NCBI GenBank assembly: GCA_964473525.1
Contig: CAYYPK010000003.1
Location: 256,770 to 320,769 of the forward strand
Source of the DNA: GCA-2687025 sp964473525
GTDB lineage: Bacteria > Poribacteria > WGA-4E > GCA-2687025
Reading direction: 5' to 3'
DNA: 64,000 nt
Shown here: piece after piece, positions 52,304-62,254 of the stretch
Position numbering within the stretch: the first letter of the stretch is position 1
Layout of the letters: the number at the start of each line of letters is the position of its first letter
The notes under the pieces: generated by a model
Told to the model about the DNA's origin: nothing
The model's input: only the letters and a program-made list of their open reading frames with translations
Databases searched by the model: none
Made by a program: the position numbers and the translations under genes

Positions 52304-55300
52304 CTACTTGGCCACGATCATGCGCCTGCTTGCGGAGTGGTCGCCAGCCTGGATTCGGTAGACATACACGCCGGAGCCGACCCTTTCTCCCGTGGCGTTT
52401 CGCCCGTCCCAGTACGCAGCGCGCGTGCGGCCGTGGTACGTCCCGGCGGCGAGCTGCCCCAGGCGCAACACCCGAACGACGACACCATTGGCGGCGTAAA
52501 TCGTGACGTCCACATCCGACGTGGCGGCGAGGTCGAACGGAAGCCAAGTTTCGGGATTGAAGGGGTTCGGGTAGTTGGGGAGGAGGGCGGTCTCTTCGGG
52601 AATGCGGAACAAGGGTATCGTCAGGCGCTGGTCCAGCAACGGGCGTGCGCTCGCGTCGCCCAGAAGCGCGCGTATCGTCACAGGCGTTTCGGCGCCGGGA
52701 TGCCGCCGCGCCAGCTCGACGAGCCCGACGACGTCGGCGGCAAAGCCTTCGACGCCGCGCAGGTTCGTCACGTGCTGATAGGATCCCAGGCGCTCCGTGG
52801 ACACATGAGACGCGGTTTCGGGCGCGCGCATCGGGCGAAACGCAATGAACTCAATGTCTCTGGACGCGTAGTCCAGCGTGAACGCCGCCGTGTCGAGAGC
52901 CAGGCCAGCATTCGCCACGCGGAATCCCATCGAGATGCGTGTCCCGTCATCCGACACAGTTTGCACCTGTAGCCGGGGCGTCCCGGCTGCGTGCGGCGGG
53001 GCGGGGGCGACGGGCGGCAAGCCAACGACGATGCGCTCCGTCGCCGTGATGTCCAGGACGTTCACAACGCCATCGTGGTTGGCATCCACGCAGGCCGCTG
53101 GGGGGACGCCGTCGATGAGAGCCACGATCCGCTCAATCTTGGTGATATCCAGGACGTTCACAACGCCGTCGCCGTTCGCATCCCCAGCCACGCAACCGAG
53201 GGCGACCGTGACGGGTCCAGACGCGACGTGCGCGGGAATCGCTACGGCCTCGGCGCTTACGAGGAGAACGTCGTTGAGCGACACCGACACCTCGTCGCCG
53301 GGGTCGCCGAGCCCGCGGAAATAGACGCCCGCAAGCTCGCCGGAACCGGACACGCCATCAAGGCCGGGCAGGTTTACCATGAACGTCGCGTGCGATAGGT
53401 CCGAGAAGCTTCCGTCCACGCCGGCCCCGGCGAGCAGGCCGCCAGCCACGTCCACATGAGAATACTCAACGACGCCGGACGCGGGACTCACGCTCAGGCT
53501 GAAGGACAGAGCGTCGATGCTCTCGAGGTGATCGCCCACCGACACGACGACCCCCACGAGCCCGCCCGAGGGCGTGACCTCGGCCGACGTAAGGGAGATT
53601 GGCGCCCCAATCTGGATCGTGACGGTGTCCGCGGCGATGAGATCATCGACGTTCCCGACGTCGTCCGTGATAGAGACGGTGACGGCGGCATCGGCGCCGT
53701 CGGTGTCTCCGCTGGTGACGGTGTACGCGCCGGCAACCGCGACGAAACCGGTTGGCGCTGCGTCTCCTGTCGGGGCCATCGGGATGGCGGTCGCCGCTGC
53801 CACGCCATCTATGGAGAACGTCGCCGCAGCGCCCTCCTCGATGAAGGCCGAGACAGCGATACCGTCTCCGACGCCCACGGTCGGCGCCGCGTCGAGGACG
53901 ATGCCCTGGCCGTCGGCGCGAGAGTCGTACGTAAGCGTCGCCGCGATCCCGTTGGGAGCGGACGACGCGCTCGCGGTGACCGCCACTTCGACCCCATGCT
54001 CGCGGCTCTCGACCAGCGTTGTCGCGACCTCGAAGGTTCCCACGGCGTTCGCGAGGGTTGTCACGGTCGCCTCGCCCGGGATCTGCACGTCGACGCTTTC
54101 CCCGGGACCAAAGCCGTGGCCGGCGACGACGACCGTGGCGCCGGACTTCGCGCGCGGTGGCGAGAGTGAGATGCCGGCCGCGGGGAACGGCGACCACGCC
54201 GGGCTGTCGCCCATCGCGACCACCCGGCGGTCGGAGCCGTCGGCGCGCACGGCGAAGACGGCGGGATCCCCATCAAGCGAGCTGACGAACGCGATGTGCG
54301 AGCCGTCGGGAGACCACGTCGGATGGCGCTCAACCGCAGCGCTCGCCGTCAGGTTTACGGCGCTCGATCCGTCGGCAGCCGCGACGATGATATCGCCGCC
54401 ATCACCGTATGCGATGCTCGACCCGTCGGGAGACCATGCAGGGGCTTCTGCCCCGTCCGCGATGGCGACGTCGTCCGCGCCGTCGGCCCGGACCACGCGC
54501 AAGGCGCCAAGCATCGCCCCACGCACGAACGCGACCTTCGAGCCATCGGGGGACCAGGTTGGGGAATGACCGGCGGCTAGCGCGGACTCGTTGGACCCGT
54601 CCACACCCACCGTGTATACCTCTGGGGCGCCATCGCGACGTGTCGTGAACGCCACGGAGGCGCCGTCCGGCGACATGCGCGCGGATTTGTCACGGGACGT
54701 GGAGGACGTGACTGGCCGAGCAGTGGCGCCCGGAAACGGATGGGCGAGGTCGAGGCGGACGATCCCGAAGCCGGTCGGCCCAGAGCGCGCGTGCGCGTGC
54801 GCGACGATGCCCTCGGCGCGCGGCGCCCAGTCTGGGCCACGGTAGCCGTCACGCGGGACAGTGAGGCTTCGCAGGTCGGAGCCATCGACGCCGACCGTGC
54901 GGATAGTGTCGTCGAGGACGTGGGCGATCCGCGTGAAGGCAAGATCCCCAACGGGAGGCTCTGTCGTTCCGATCCCACTCACGGTGGCGGCCCGAGGTAG
55001 CCCGGCATCGTGTATGATCGTGATGCTGGCGCGTTCCCAGCCGACGACCGACGGCGAGAATCGGACTGCCAGCGTCTCGGAGCCGCCCGGCGCCACGGTC
55101 ACGGGGCCTCCCGACCACGCAAATTGAGGGTCGTCCGAGAGGACGTCGGTGACGGTCAGCGGCGCGAAGCCAACGTTGCCGATCGTGATCGTCGCCGTCC
55201 CGGTCGTACTGACGCGAACCGCTCCGGCGCTTCCACTCGTCGGCGCGACGTCAAGGAATGGTCCGGCGTGCCCCCAGTCAACGGCTCGGTCGTCGCGAGA

Positions 55301-56224
55301 CCCATCGGTGATGCGTGTGTAGCCGTCCGTTGGCGGAAGATCCAAGTCCTTGACGAACACGGACGCCCGCGTGGCGCTCGCGCCCCGTCCAAGCGAGGCG
55401 AACGCGATGTGCGCTCCCCCGGGCGACCACGTCGGCCACCCGATGTCCTCGCCGCCGTCGTCGGTGACGATGGCGAGCGCGTTGGATGTCGTGTCCAGCG
55501 TCCAGATAGAGGAGCCGCCGGCGCCGTCCCGAGCTTGCGACGTGAACGCGATCCGCGAGCCGTCGGGCGACCATGTTGGTCCGGCGTCGTTCGCGCCATC
55601 GTCGGTGAGTCGTGTCATCGTGCCCGCGAGGGCATCCATCGCCCAGAGACTGCTGGTGGGTCCTCCGCCGAGGCTTTGCGAGTGTAGCGCGATGCGGGAA
55701 CCGTCCGGCGACCAGGCTAGTCCGCCAATGTCCGCCGTGTCGCCGGTCAGCCGTGTCAGCGCGCCGGTCGTCAGATCCGCCACCCACACGGCGTCCGCCG
55801 GTATTCCGCTTCTGCGACGCGCGACGAAGGCGACCCGCTGGCCGTCAGGCGCCCACGTCGCGTCGGTGTCGTGTCCGCCGTCGTCGGTGATCTGCTCGAG
55901 GGCCATCGTGGCGAGGCTGAGGATCCAGATGCACCTGGTGCGGGTGTCGCCCCGCGAGCCGGAACTGAAAGCGATGCGTGTGCGATCCGGCGACCACGCA
56001 GGCCCCGCATCGCGCGGGAATTCATCAGTTAGGCGGGTGACGCTGCCTTCGTGGACGCGCCACAGACCGTTGCCACGGGCGAGCACAACGCCGTCGCCGA
56101 GAGCGGCGCGCGCCAGCGGCGCCCAGGCGGCCGCGACCACGATCGCGCATACGACAGGGGCAAGCATTGGGCGAACGCGCCCAGAGGCCCCGTCGTGTCT
56201 CCGACGCCGGTCGGTCCTAACCAT
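52304..56224 (-). CDS. Giant secreted PD40/Ig/cohesin/dockerin protein with FlgD-Ig tail
   Basis: This is a 1306-residue secreted protein: signal peptide at about 20-41 (VVCAIVVAAAWAPLARAA). PD40/TolB-like repeats occupy about 45-330, each with W-S-P-D-G-S-[RK]-I-A-[FL] (TWSPDGSRIAFTSQ). An Ig-like anchor domain sits at 335-425, and a second PD40 set at 430-690. IPT/Ig-type sandwiches follow at 695-880, then a cohesin-like region at about 880-1000. A two-copy type I dockerin lies at about 1010-1065 (GDANGDGVVNVLDITKIERI; DANHDGVVNVLDITATERIV). A C-terminal FlgD-Ig/Por-like domain begins at about 1211 (PNYPNPFNPETWLPFDL; GVYVYRIQAGDHSASRRMIV). It probably belongs to the cell surface and scaffolds other proteins or carbohydrates. 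ATG 56224 follows AGGGAGAA. Confidence 0.9.
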   Translation of the reverse strand: MVRTDRRRRHDGASGRVRPMLAPVVCAIVVAAAWAPLARAALGDGVVLARGNGLWRVHEGSVTRLTDEFPRDAGPAWSPDRTRIAFSSGSRGDTRTRCIWILSLATMALEQITDDGGHDTDATWAPDGQRVAFVARRRSGIPADAVWVADLTTGALTRLTGDTADIGGLAWSPDGSRIALHSQSLGGGPTSSLWAMDALAGTMTRLTDDGANDAGPTWSPDGSRIAFTSQARDGAGGSSIWTLDTTSNALAIVTDDGGEDIGWPTWSPGGAHIAFASLGRGASATRASVFVKDLDLPPTDGYTRITDGSRDDRAVDWGHAGPFLDVAPTSGSAGAVRVSTTGTATITIGNVGFAPLTVTDVLSDDPQFAWSGGPVTVAPGGSETLAVRFSPSVVGWERASITIIHDAGLPRAATVSGIGTTEPPVGDLAFTRIAHVLDDTIRTVGVDGSDLRSLTVPRDGYRGPDWAPRAEGIVAHAHARSGPTGFGIVRLDLAHPFPGATARPVTSSTSRDKSARMSPDGASVAFTTRRDGAPEVYTVGVDGSNESALAAGHSPTWSPDGSKVAFVRGAMLGALRVVRADGADDVAIADGAEAPAWSPDGSSIAYGDGGDIIVAAADGSSAVNLTASAAVERHPTWSPDGSHIAFVSSLDGDPAVFAVRADGSDRRVVAMGDSPAWSPFPAAGISLSPPRAKSGATVVVAGHGFGPGESVDVQIPGEATVTTLANAVGTFEVATTLVESREHGVEVAVTASASSAPNGIAATLTYDSRADGQGIVLDAAPTVGVGDGIAVSAFIEEGAAATFSIDGVAAATAIPMAPTGDAAPTGFVAVAGAYTVTSGDTDGADAAVTVSITDDVGNVDDLIAADTVTIQIGAPISLTSAEVTPSGGLVGVVVSVGDHLESIDALSFSLSVSPASGVVEYSHVDVAGGLLAGAGVDGSFSDLSHATFMVNLPGLDGVSGSGELAGVYFRGLGDPGDEVSVSLNDVLLVSAEAVAIPAHVASGPVTVALGCVAGDANGDGVVNVLDITKIERIVALIDGVPPAACVDANHDGVVNVLDITATERIVVGLPPVAPAPPHAAGTPRLQVQTVSDDGTRISMGFRVANAGLALDTAAFTLDYASRDIEFIAFRPMRAPETASHVSTERLGSYQHVTNLRGVEGFAADVVGLVELARRHPGAETPVTIRALLGDASARPLLDQRLTIPLFRIPEETALLPNYPNPFNPETWLPFDLAATSDVDVTIYAANGVVVRVLRLGQLAAGTYHGRTRAAYWDGRNATGERVGSGVYVYRIQAGDHSASRRMIVAK

Positions 56225-56835
56225 GCTCCGCGTTCTCCCTGGAGGTGTCCGTCCCGTTCGGTTGTGCGTACGGGTCGGCGCTGGTGGCTAGGCATTTCAT
56301 CGCGCGTCGTAGGGCGCCGCGGCATGTAGTACGGCAGCGTATGAGTATAAGGCCGCTCAAACGATGGCGCGACCTGTCATCTGGGCCATTGTAGGCCACT
56401 CGCGGGCATCCTGCAAACTTAACGTCTCAGATATGTCGTCTATCCGCGGTCGGGCGAGCCCTCCCCTCGCGCGCATGGGCCGGCCGGCATAGGGACGCGG
56501 CCCATGGGTCTCCGATGGACCTGGGGCCGTCCGTCGGCGCTCGGAACGCTGGCGCCTTCGAGTCGGAACCCCAAGGAGACCGACAAGGTTCATCGTCCTC
56601 TCGCACATCGGTAGGCGCGCTCGCCTTTCCCGCGCTTGTGTCCTTCTCCCGCGTTTGCCACAATCCGGCAAGCCACTCGCGGCGAGAGAGATAGGGAGGC
56701 GCCGGACGCCCACATCCGGCGTACAAACCGCGCGGGCGACTCCAATTGCTGGCCTCCACCGAATCCGGCGGTGACGGCGCCGTGGACAGGATGCGAGCCC
56801 AAGCCCGACGCGCAGGACCCGAAAGAGACACCACG
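56225..56835. other. Gene-free divergent region
   Basis: About 610 bases separate the giant protein's start from the divergent PhyH gene. Frames here have no family resemblance. Slightly AT-richer patches (GTATGAGTATAAGG near 56340; CAGATATGTCGTC near 56432) are plausible promoter sites, but I cannot define a -35/-10 pair. Confidence 0.5.
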
Positions 56836-57969
56836 ATGAGCGAGACGTATCGCGCCCCCGCGTTCGCGGATGCCCTGCCCGAATTGTCCGGCCCTGGTAA
56901 GACGGAAGAGCGGGCCGCCTACTTGCATGAGCACAGCTTCGTCATCATCGACGACTTCGTCGGCAGCCCGTGGATCGAGACGCTCCGCGACTCTGGCCGT
57001 CGGATAACCGAGGCGTTCGCCCCGGAGAACGTGTACGACGTGCTCGACGGATCGAAGGGATACGTGCACCGCACGGGAAACCAGGAGCCGTGGGCAATCC
57101 GCGGTCTCGTGCACCCGGCGTGGAAGGAACCGAGCTTCGCGGAGTTCCACGGCTCCGACGAGTTCCTTGGCTTCGTCAGCGAATGGTGCGGCGGCGTCAG
57201 CCCTGAGGATCTGTCCTACGGTGGGCTGCTGCTGTGGTGCAACCCGCGGCAGAAGGAGAACGCGCTGAGTTGGCACCGCGACGTGACCTGGTGGGGAACG
57301 GGTGAAGCGTATCGGGCCCAGGAATCCCGAAGCGACGGCCCCGAGGCTTATTCGGAGGAAGTGGAACGCGAGCGGTGGAAGGAGATCACCGAGCGCAACC
57401 ACAAGCAGGTGCACGAGCGCAACGGCGTCAGCATGTTCCTCGCGCTGGTTGACGACGAGTGCCATGAGGTGATCCCCGGCAGCCACAACCGCTGGCGCAC
57501 GCCGTTCGAGCACGACGTGCTGCTGCCGCAGAAGATGAAGGACGAGGGCGTGCCATACACGGAGAGCTGGGACGGTGAGAGCCCGCTCCCCGGGCAGACC
57601 GCCGTGCGGCTCAAGGCTGGTCAAGCGCTTATCCGCGTTGGGTCGAACATCCACACGGGTCACACCGTGCCGGAGCGCGAGCGCAACACCCTCGCGATCG
57701 GCTGGTCGAAGTGGGGCGGGCCCTCCGACAAGGAGCCGGAAGTCGCCGACGCACGCCACGCGTGGCAGCTCGACCCCGCCGTGCGGGAGGCGATGCCGCA
57801 CGAGTGGATGAAGGTCGCCTGGGACCGGTGGGCGGCGACGCAGAAGCTCGGCGATACGCTCGAGGACCGGTACGCTGGGTTCGACATCGAGCAGATCAAG
57901 TCGGGGAAGGTCGTTGGCTGGGCCACGGAACTGGAGAGGGAGGCGGCGGCTGCGGGTAAAGGGGAGTAG
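56836..57969 (+). CDS. Phytanoyl-CoA dioxygenase (PhyH) family oxygenase
   Basis: The ATG at 56836 gives a 377-residue Fe(II)/2-oxoglutarate oxygenase. The iron ligands are His147 and Asp149 (LSWHRDVTWW) and a distal His at 273 or 276 (VGSNIHTGHTVPE). HEVIPGSHNRWRTPFEHD is the family's double-psi turn. The larger C-terminal region (about 290-377) is extra compared with the other PhyH protein. Substrate unknown; families of this size act on small polar compounds as well as lipids. Sequence upstream of 56836 in the same frame is non-coding in character. Confidence 0.9.
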   Translation: MSETYRAPAFADALPELSGPGKTEERAAYLHEHSFVIIDDFVGSPWIETLRDSGRRITEAFAPENVYDVLDGSKGYVHRTGNQEPWAIRGLVHPAWKEPSFAEFHGSDEFLGFVSEWCGGVSPEDLSYGGLLLWCNPRQKENALSWHRDVTWWGTGEAYRAQESRSDGPEAYSEEVERERWKEITERNHKQVHERNGVSMFLALVDDECHEVIPGSHNRWRTPFEHDVLLPQKMKDEGVPYTESWDGESPLPGQTAVRLKAGQALIRVGSNIHTGHTVPERERNTLAIGWSKWGGPSDKEPEVADARHAWQLDPAVREAMPHEWMKVAWDRWAATQKLGDTLEDRYAGFDIEQIKSGKVVGWATELEREAAAAGKGE

Positions 57970-58311
57970 CGGGAGTTGTCCGTCCCCCGCTTCGGCGGCC
58001 GTGTGCGAGATCGGGCGCCCCGCGGTCGTGCGCTGGCGCATAGCCAGATGTTGGTACTCCGCCTCCGGCGAGTCTGCCCGTAGAACTTGGCCAGAATGTC
58101 GAGGGCGCGGCGCCGGGAGTCACAACATCTAGGGTGTTGATAGCCTAAGCTGCGCGCGAATGGCTGCACGATGAACGCCATCGGAAAATGGTCGGCCAGC
58201 CCCTCTCAGGCTGGTTGGTGATGTTGGTTTGGTTTCCCCTGTCTGCGTCCATGGCGCAAGATATGGGCGCCTCGCCCATGTGCGGTAGCAACCACGTGGA
58301 GGTGTCGGAAC
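57970..58311. other. Gene-free stretch
   Basis: About 340 bases after the PhyH stop with no supportable frame. It ends with GGAGGTG, the ribosome site of the next gene. Confidence 0.5.
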
Positions 58312-59310
58312 ATGGCGAGTAGGTATCGCGCGCTTCCCTGCATGGCGTTGTGTCTATGCATCCTCCTCGGCGCCTCGCAGCGGCCGACGAGGCCGACGAT
58401 TCTGTTCGTCCGGTACGCCTTCGGGCGGCCGACTGAGATGCTGCTGATGGACGCAGACGGGTCGAACGTCCGGCCGGTGTCGGATACGCCGCATAGCGTC
58501 GGACTCGGGGACTGGTCACCGGATGGCACGGAGATCGTGTTTGCGCGCGTAGGCTTCGCCGACCTGCGTATCATGGACTTTGCGACGGGCGTCGATAGGC
58601 CGGTTCCGGTCCCGGCGGATGTGGTAAGGCCCGATCGTGTGCGGTGGTCGCCTGACGGCACTCGAGTCGCGTTTGATGCGTGGACCGGGCCTGCCGAGCA
58701 GAGGGAAGTCTTCGTGCTGGACCTGGCGGGCGGCGGGTTGCGGAATCTCAGCGAGCACCGACGCCGCGACGCGGACCCGTCTTGGTCGCCCGACGGGACG
58801 CAGATCGCCTTTGACTCGAGCCGTGACCCAGCATTCTGGGCGATCAACGGAGGCGGTACGGAGGACATCTACGTCGTGGATGCACAAGGCGGCGCGCCGG
58901 TGAACATTACGCGCTCGAAGCTGCGCGAACTCCACCCGGATTGGTCCCCGGACGGTAACAGCATCGCCTTCTCCCGCACGGCCGAGTCGACACACGACGG
59001 CGAGTTGTGGGTGTTGGACCTTCGTTCCGGCCAAGACAGGTTCATAGAGACTCCCACGGCGATCCTAGAGCCGTCCTGGACGCCGGACGGTCAACGTCTG
59101 CTCCTGATCACAATCAACAAGGCGGGAGACCGGAGCGAAATCGCCGTGGTCGATGTGGACGGCGAGAACTTCCGCTTTCTTACCGACACGGGCCCCCATG
59201 AAGTCGCGGCACACATGTTCGATCCCAACGTCTGGGGCGTTTCTCCGGTCGGAAGGCTGGTAGGAACGTGGGGTAGTCTGAAGGCTTCAGCGGATATCGG
59301 ACTCCGGTAG
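58312..59310 (+). CDS. Secreted TolB/PD40 beta-propeller protein with W-G-x-L-K tail
   Basis: This 332-residue protein has a short signal peptide (ALPCMALCLCILLGAS). Six PD40 blades follow, each with the W-S-P-D-G-[TN]-x-[IV]-[AV]-F signature (GDWSPDGTEIVFAR; RWSPDGTRVAFDA; SWSPDGTQIAFDS; DWSPDGNSIAFSR; SWTPDGQRLLLI). The last residues (PVGRLVGTWGSLKASADIG) match the tails of the LamG proteins at 20279 and 50195. The ATG follows GGAGGTG. It is likely periplasmic or surface-bound; PD40 propellers bind peptides or act as scaffolds. Confidence 0.85.
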   Translation: MASRYRALPCMALCLCILLGASQRPTRPTILFVRYAFGRPTEMLLMDADGSNVRPVSDTPHSVGLGDWSPDGTEIVFARVGFADLRIMDFATGVDRPVPVPADVVRPDRVRWSPDGTRVAFDAWTGPAEQREVFVLDLAGGGLRNLSEHRRRDADPSWSPDGTQIAFDSSRDPAFWAINGGGTEDIYVVDAQGGAPVNITRSKLRELHPDWSPDGNSIAFSRTAESTHDGELWVLDLRSGQDRFIETPTAILEPSWTPDGQRLLLITINKAGDRSEIAVVDVDGENFRFLTDTGPHEVAAHMFDPNVWGVSPVGRLVGTWGSLKASADIGLR

Positions 59311-59730
59311 GTAGAGATTGGCGTCGCAGGGCGGGGCCGCCATGCTCGAGCGACGCCGCAGCGAGATTCGTGGAGGGGTGACACCGGCGCCAGCGGGATG
59401 CGCTCCAAGGGCGCGCTATGATGACCGGATTCGTTCGAGGCCCGCCTCGACCTTCCGAGACCGCCGTTATGTCGCCCTCTGCTCTCCCGCGAAGAGCCAG
59501 TCGTGGAGCAGGATGCGACCACATAATGCCACTATCAGAAAGCCCTTCGACTGCACGCTGTAGGATCAGCACGGCGTCAGCTGGGAATCGAGGGGCTACC
59601 GACGTCCTTCTTCGGTGCCGAATGACGACCCTGGCGTGCGTCGTGTATGCGTGTAGGGTACGCTCGCGCTGACGTTGTTGCCCAACGCGTGACGCCGATC
59701 TAGGCCTGAACCGAAATATGGAGATCGTAG
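59311..59730. other. Gene-free stretch
   Basis: About 420 bases between the propeller and GIY-YIG genes. No frame stands out. The 3' part becomes noticeably less GC-rich, and GGAG at about 59720 serves the next gene. Confidence 0.5.
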
Positions 59731-60540
59731 GTGCTTGGTTTGGTCCCGTTTCTGTCCGCCAGCGGCGTTGAATTCCACCCCTCCGATACCAAGATCCATC
59801 TTGCGACTGGAAACCCTAACCCGCCACTAGACGCATTCTACGCCGGTTGTTTCCAGCGCTGGCAGGAAGAACAGACGAGGAGGAACTTCCCGTGTGAGTA
59901 TGTTCTAGGTCTGATTGCTCTGGGATCACACCGTTGGCTCTTCGCTGGCGTCTATCGCGTGCACGGCTATCAACCCCACCCGGAGCTGGACGGGTGCTAC
60001 CTGTACTCAACGACGCTGCTCGACAGCCAGTCTGACCTTCTCGGTCGAGTCATCGTCGAACACCAACGAAAAGGGACGCGACAGTCCTATATCTGGTATA
60101 AGCCCGAGACACAGTTGCCGATCGTCGAGATACGGCGCGAATAGATGACTATCGCGGATTTCCCTGGCTATAACGCGGTGCGGATTGGCCACGCCAACCT
60201 CAGGACGATCACGCGGCAGCAGATAGCGTCGTGGCATGCTGCTCTCTCCAATGTCAACGGGGTCTACCTAATCGTCGACACGACCACAGGTGCCCCTTAC
60301 GTTGGGAAGGCATCCGGCGCGGGCGGCATATGGCAGCGTTGGTGCTCCTACAGCGAGAGCGGCGACGGAGGCCACGTGGGACTACGGAAATTGCTGCGTG
60401 CGAGCGGAGCTGAACACGTGCAGCACTTCCAGTATTCCATCCTGGAGATCGCGGACACGCACGCGTCGGAGGGAGACATTCTCTCGCGGGAGTCCTACTG
60501 GATGGATGTGTTGAGGTCGAGAGAATTCGGGCTGAACTGA
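59731..60540 (+). pseudogene. GIY-YIG nuclease family protein split by an in-frame TAG
   Basis: The first part (59731-60144, GTG start, GGAG 7 bases upstream) encodes 137 residues ending LPIVEIRRE, then TAG at 60142-60144. The second part begins immediately with ATG in the same frame and gives 131 residues. It holds the GIY-YIG core: NGVYLIVDTTTGAPYVGKAS, WQRWCSYSESG and the helix with RESYWMDVLRSREFGLN. In homologues I recall, the two parts are one chain of about 270 residues, IVEIRRE joining directly to a MTIADFPGYN-type segment. So this is a nonsense-interrupted gene, a genuine two-gene split, or readthrough. The nuclease half alone may still fold. Confidence 0.75.
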
Positions 60541-60762
60541 TCGGATGGTTTCAGCAGAACTCCGGACATATTCCGATAGCGGGGGCTATGGCCCAAGGCT
60601 TCCGGTGGATGCCTATGGCCACAGGCTTCCGACGATCCGTCAAGCGCCATCGGGCAAAGATGCAGAGCGGCGGTGCGAAGGACGATCGTCCTGGAGTAGG
60701 TCCGCGAGGTGCTGGCGGCCGTTCCAGGCAAGTGCCGATGTTGTCTTCGGAGGACCGAGAAC

Positions 60763-61719
60763 ATGTGGTTGCTGCGACTGTCCGCACGCTGTCATGCAGT
60801 GCTGACCATGGTCGGGTTGCTCGTGGTCGTGTCACCATACGCGAGTGGCGCCATCACGGTTCTGTTCGATGAAGACTTCGAACGGCTCTCCGAAACCCTT
60901 ACCCGGGTCGAGAACGTCAGGACCAGTCTACAGAGCAGCAGCGACGCGTTCACGGGCCGGACATCGGCCAGGCTCGAGGGATCTCGCCTCATAGCGCAGC
61001 GGTTCAGCCGGCGGATCCCGGGCTGGCGGTACCGGATCGTCCAGAATCCCGCTGATGAGACAGAAGCTAGATGGCTCATCTGGGCATGGAAGAAGACCAA
61101 GGGCTCGGACGGCATGATGATCCAGTTCGCGGACGACGGTCGCTGGGGGCGCGTGGGACGAGCGACAGAACCGCCCCCGGCGCAGGGCACACTTCGCTAC
61201 ATCGCGGGGGTGAACCCAACCGGCTGGACTGCCATACAGGTCGACGAGCACGCTCCCTTTGACGAGTGGGTCGTTGTCACGCGCGACCTGTGGGCCGATT
61301 TCGGTGAGTTCACCATCACCGGCATCGCCTTCACGCCCTTCGACGGCGTGGGTCTGTTCGACACCGTCTACCTGGCGCACACCGAACGCGAACTGGCGCG
61401 GATCGTGGTGGGTGAATCACCGCGGACCCTCATTGAGGATCCCCCGTCGAACCACTGGTACCCCGAGGGTACTACCGAGATCCTGCTGTCTACGAGTTCC
61501 TACAACAACCCCGGTGGCCATTGGCACTGGCGGCTCAACGCGCCGTTTCCAAAGAGCGGTGTCGCGGGCGGTACGATGGCGCCAGATGGGAACAGCGCGA
61601 CCATCACCGGGCTAGCAGATCGTCAGACGTACGCTGTGTATGTCGTGCCGGTCGACGCGGACCACCAGATCATCGGACCACAGGACAGCGCGACGTTCTA
61701 CATCGCCGGCAGTCCTTAG
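60763..61719 (+). CDS. Secreted protein of unknown function
   Basis: ATG 60763 follows GGAGGA by 8 bases and yields 318 residues with a signal peptide (LTMVGLLVVVSPYASGA). The mature part starts with a jelly-roll-like region (VLFDEDFERLSETLTRVENV; RWLIWAWKKTKGSDGMMIQF; WTAIQVDEHAPFDEWVVVTR; VGLFDTVYLAHTERELARIV) and ends with a fibronectin/Ig-like region (ATITGLADRQTYAVYVVPVD). This pattern suggests a carbohydrate-binding or glycoside-related surface protein. No catalytic residues can be identified and no family name applied. Confidence 0.7.
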   Translation: MWLLRLSARCHAVLTMVGLLVVVSPYASGAITVLFDEDFERLSETLTRVENVRTSLQSSSDAFTGRTSARLEGSRLIAQRFSRRIPGWRYRIVQNPADETEARWLIWAWKKTKGSDGMMIQFADDGRWGRVGRATEPPPAQGTLRYIAGVNPTGWTAIQVDEHAPFDEWVVVTRDLWADFGEFTITGIAFTPFDGVGLFDTVYLAHTERELARIVVGESPRTLIEDPPSNHWYPEGTTEILLSTSSYNNPGGHWHWRLNAPFPKSGVAGGTMAPDGNSATITGLADRQTYAVYVVPVDADHQIIGPQDSATFYIAGSP

Positions 61720-62254
61720 ACCAACTGCACGGCACGAGCGTGCAACTCCGCAGGAGCGCGGCGTGTATGGGTCACCGGACGGGCTGCACCGCAGCGAGTC
61801 ACGCGGCGGCGTCGGTCCGCCCGACGTGTTGCCGACACAACTCCAGCGCGAGTCGCACTGGCCCCATGGGCACCGGGCCTCGACCAGAGGCCCGGTGACA
61901 GCGGCGAACGCCTGTCCCGCAGCTGATCCCGGAGACCGCCACCGCGACAGCGATAGCCGGCTCGAAGCTGTCGCTGGTGGTGGCGAGGGAGAGCGCCGCA
62001 GCTCTCGGACAGTCCGCGCTGGCCCATGGACCAATGTCCTGCCCGACCAGCAGGCCGTGGCTCTAGTCGCATGGATGTCGGCCTGGCTCTTGGCGTAAGG
62101 TATGCTGGGAGCGTGTCAGACGCCCAGACCCCATTGGCTGGCGAGCCGCGCTTGGTGCTGGCCGCGCCTATCGTCCGCTGCGTTCTGCTGCTGCGCGATA
62201 CACGTCGTGTACCAAGAGCCAGGAACACCCACTCACGGAGGAGGGGCAGCGTCA
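61720..62254. other. Gene-free stretch
   Basis: About 535 bases with only low-quality overlapping frames. I see no repeat or RNA gene. It ends with a GGAGGAGGGG run 8-18 bases before the next start. Confidence 0.5.
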
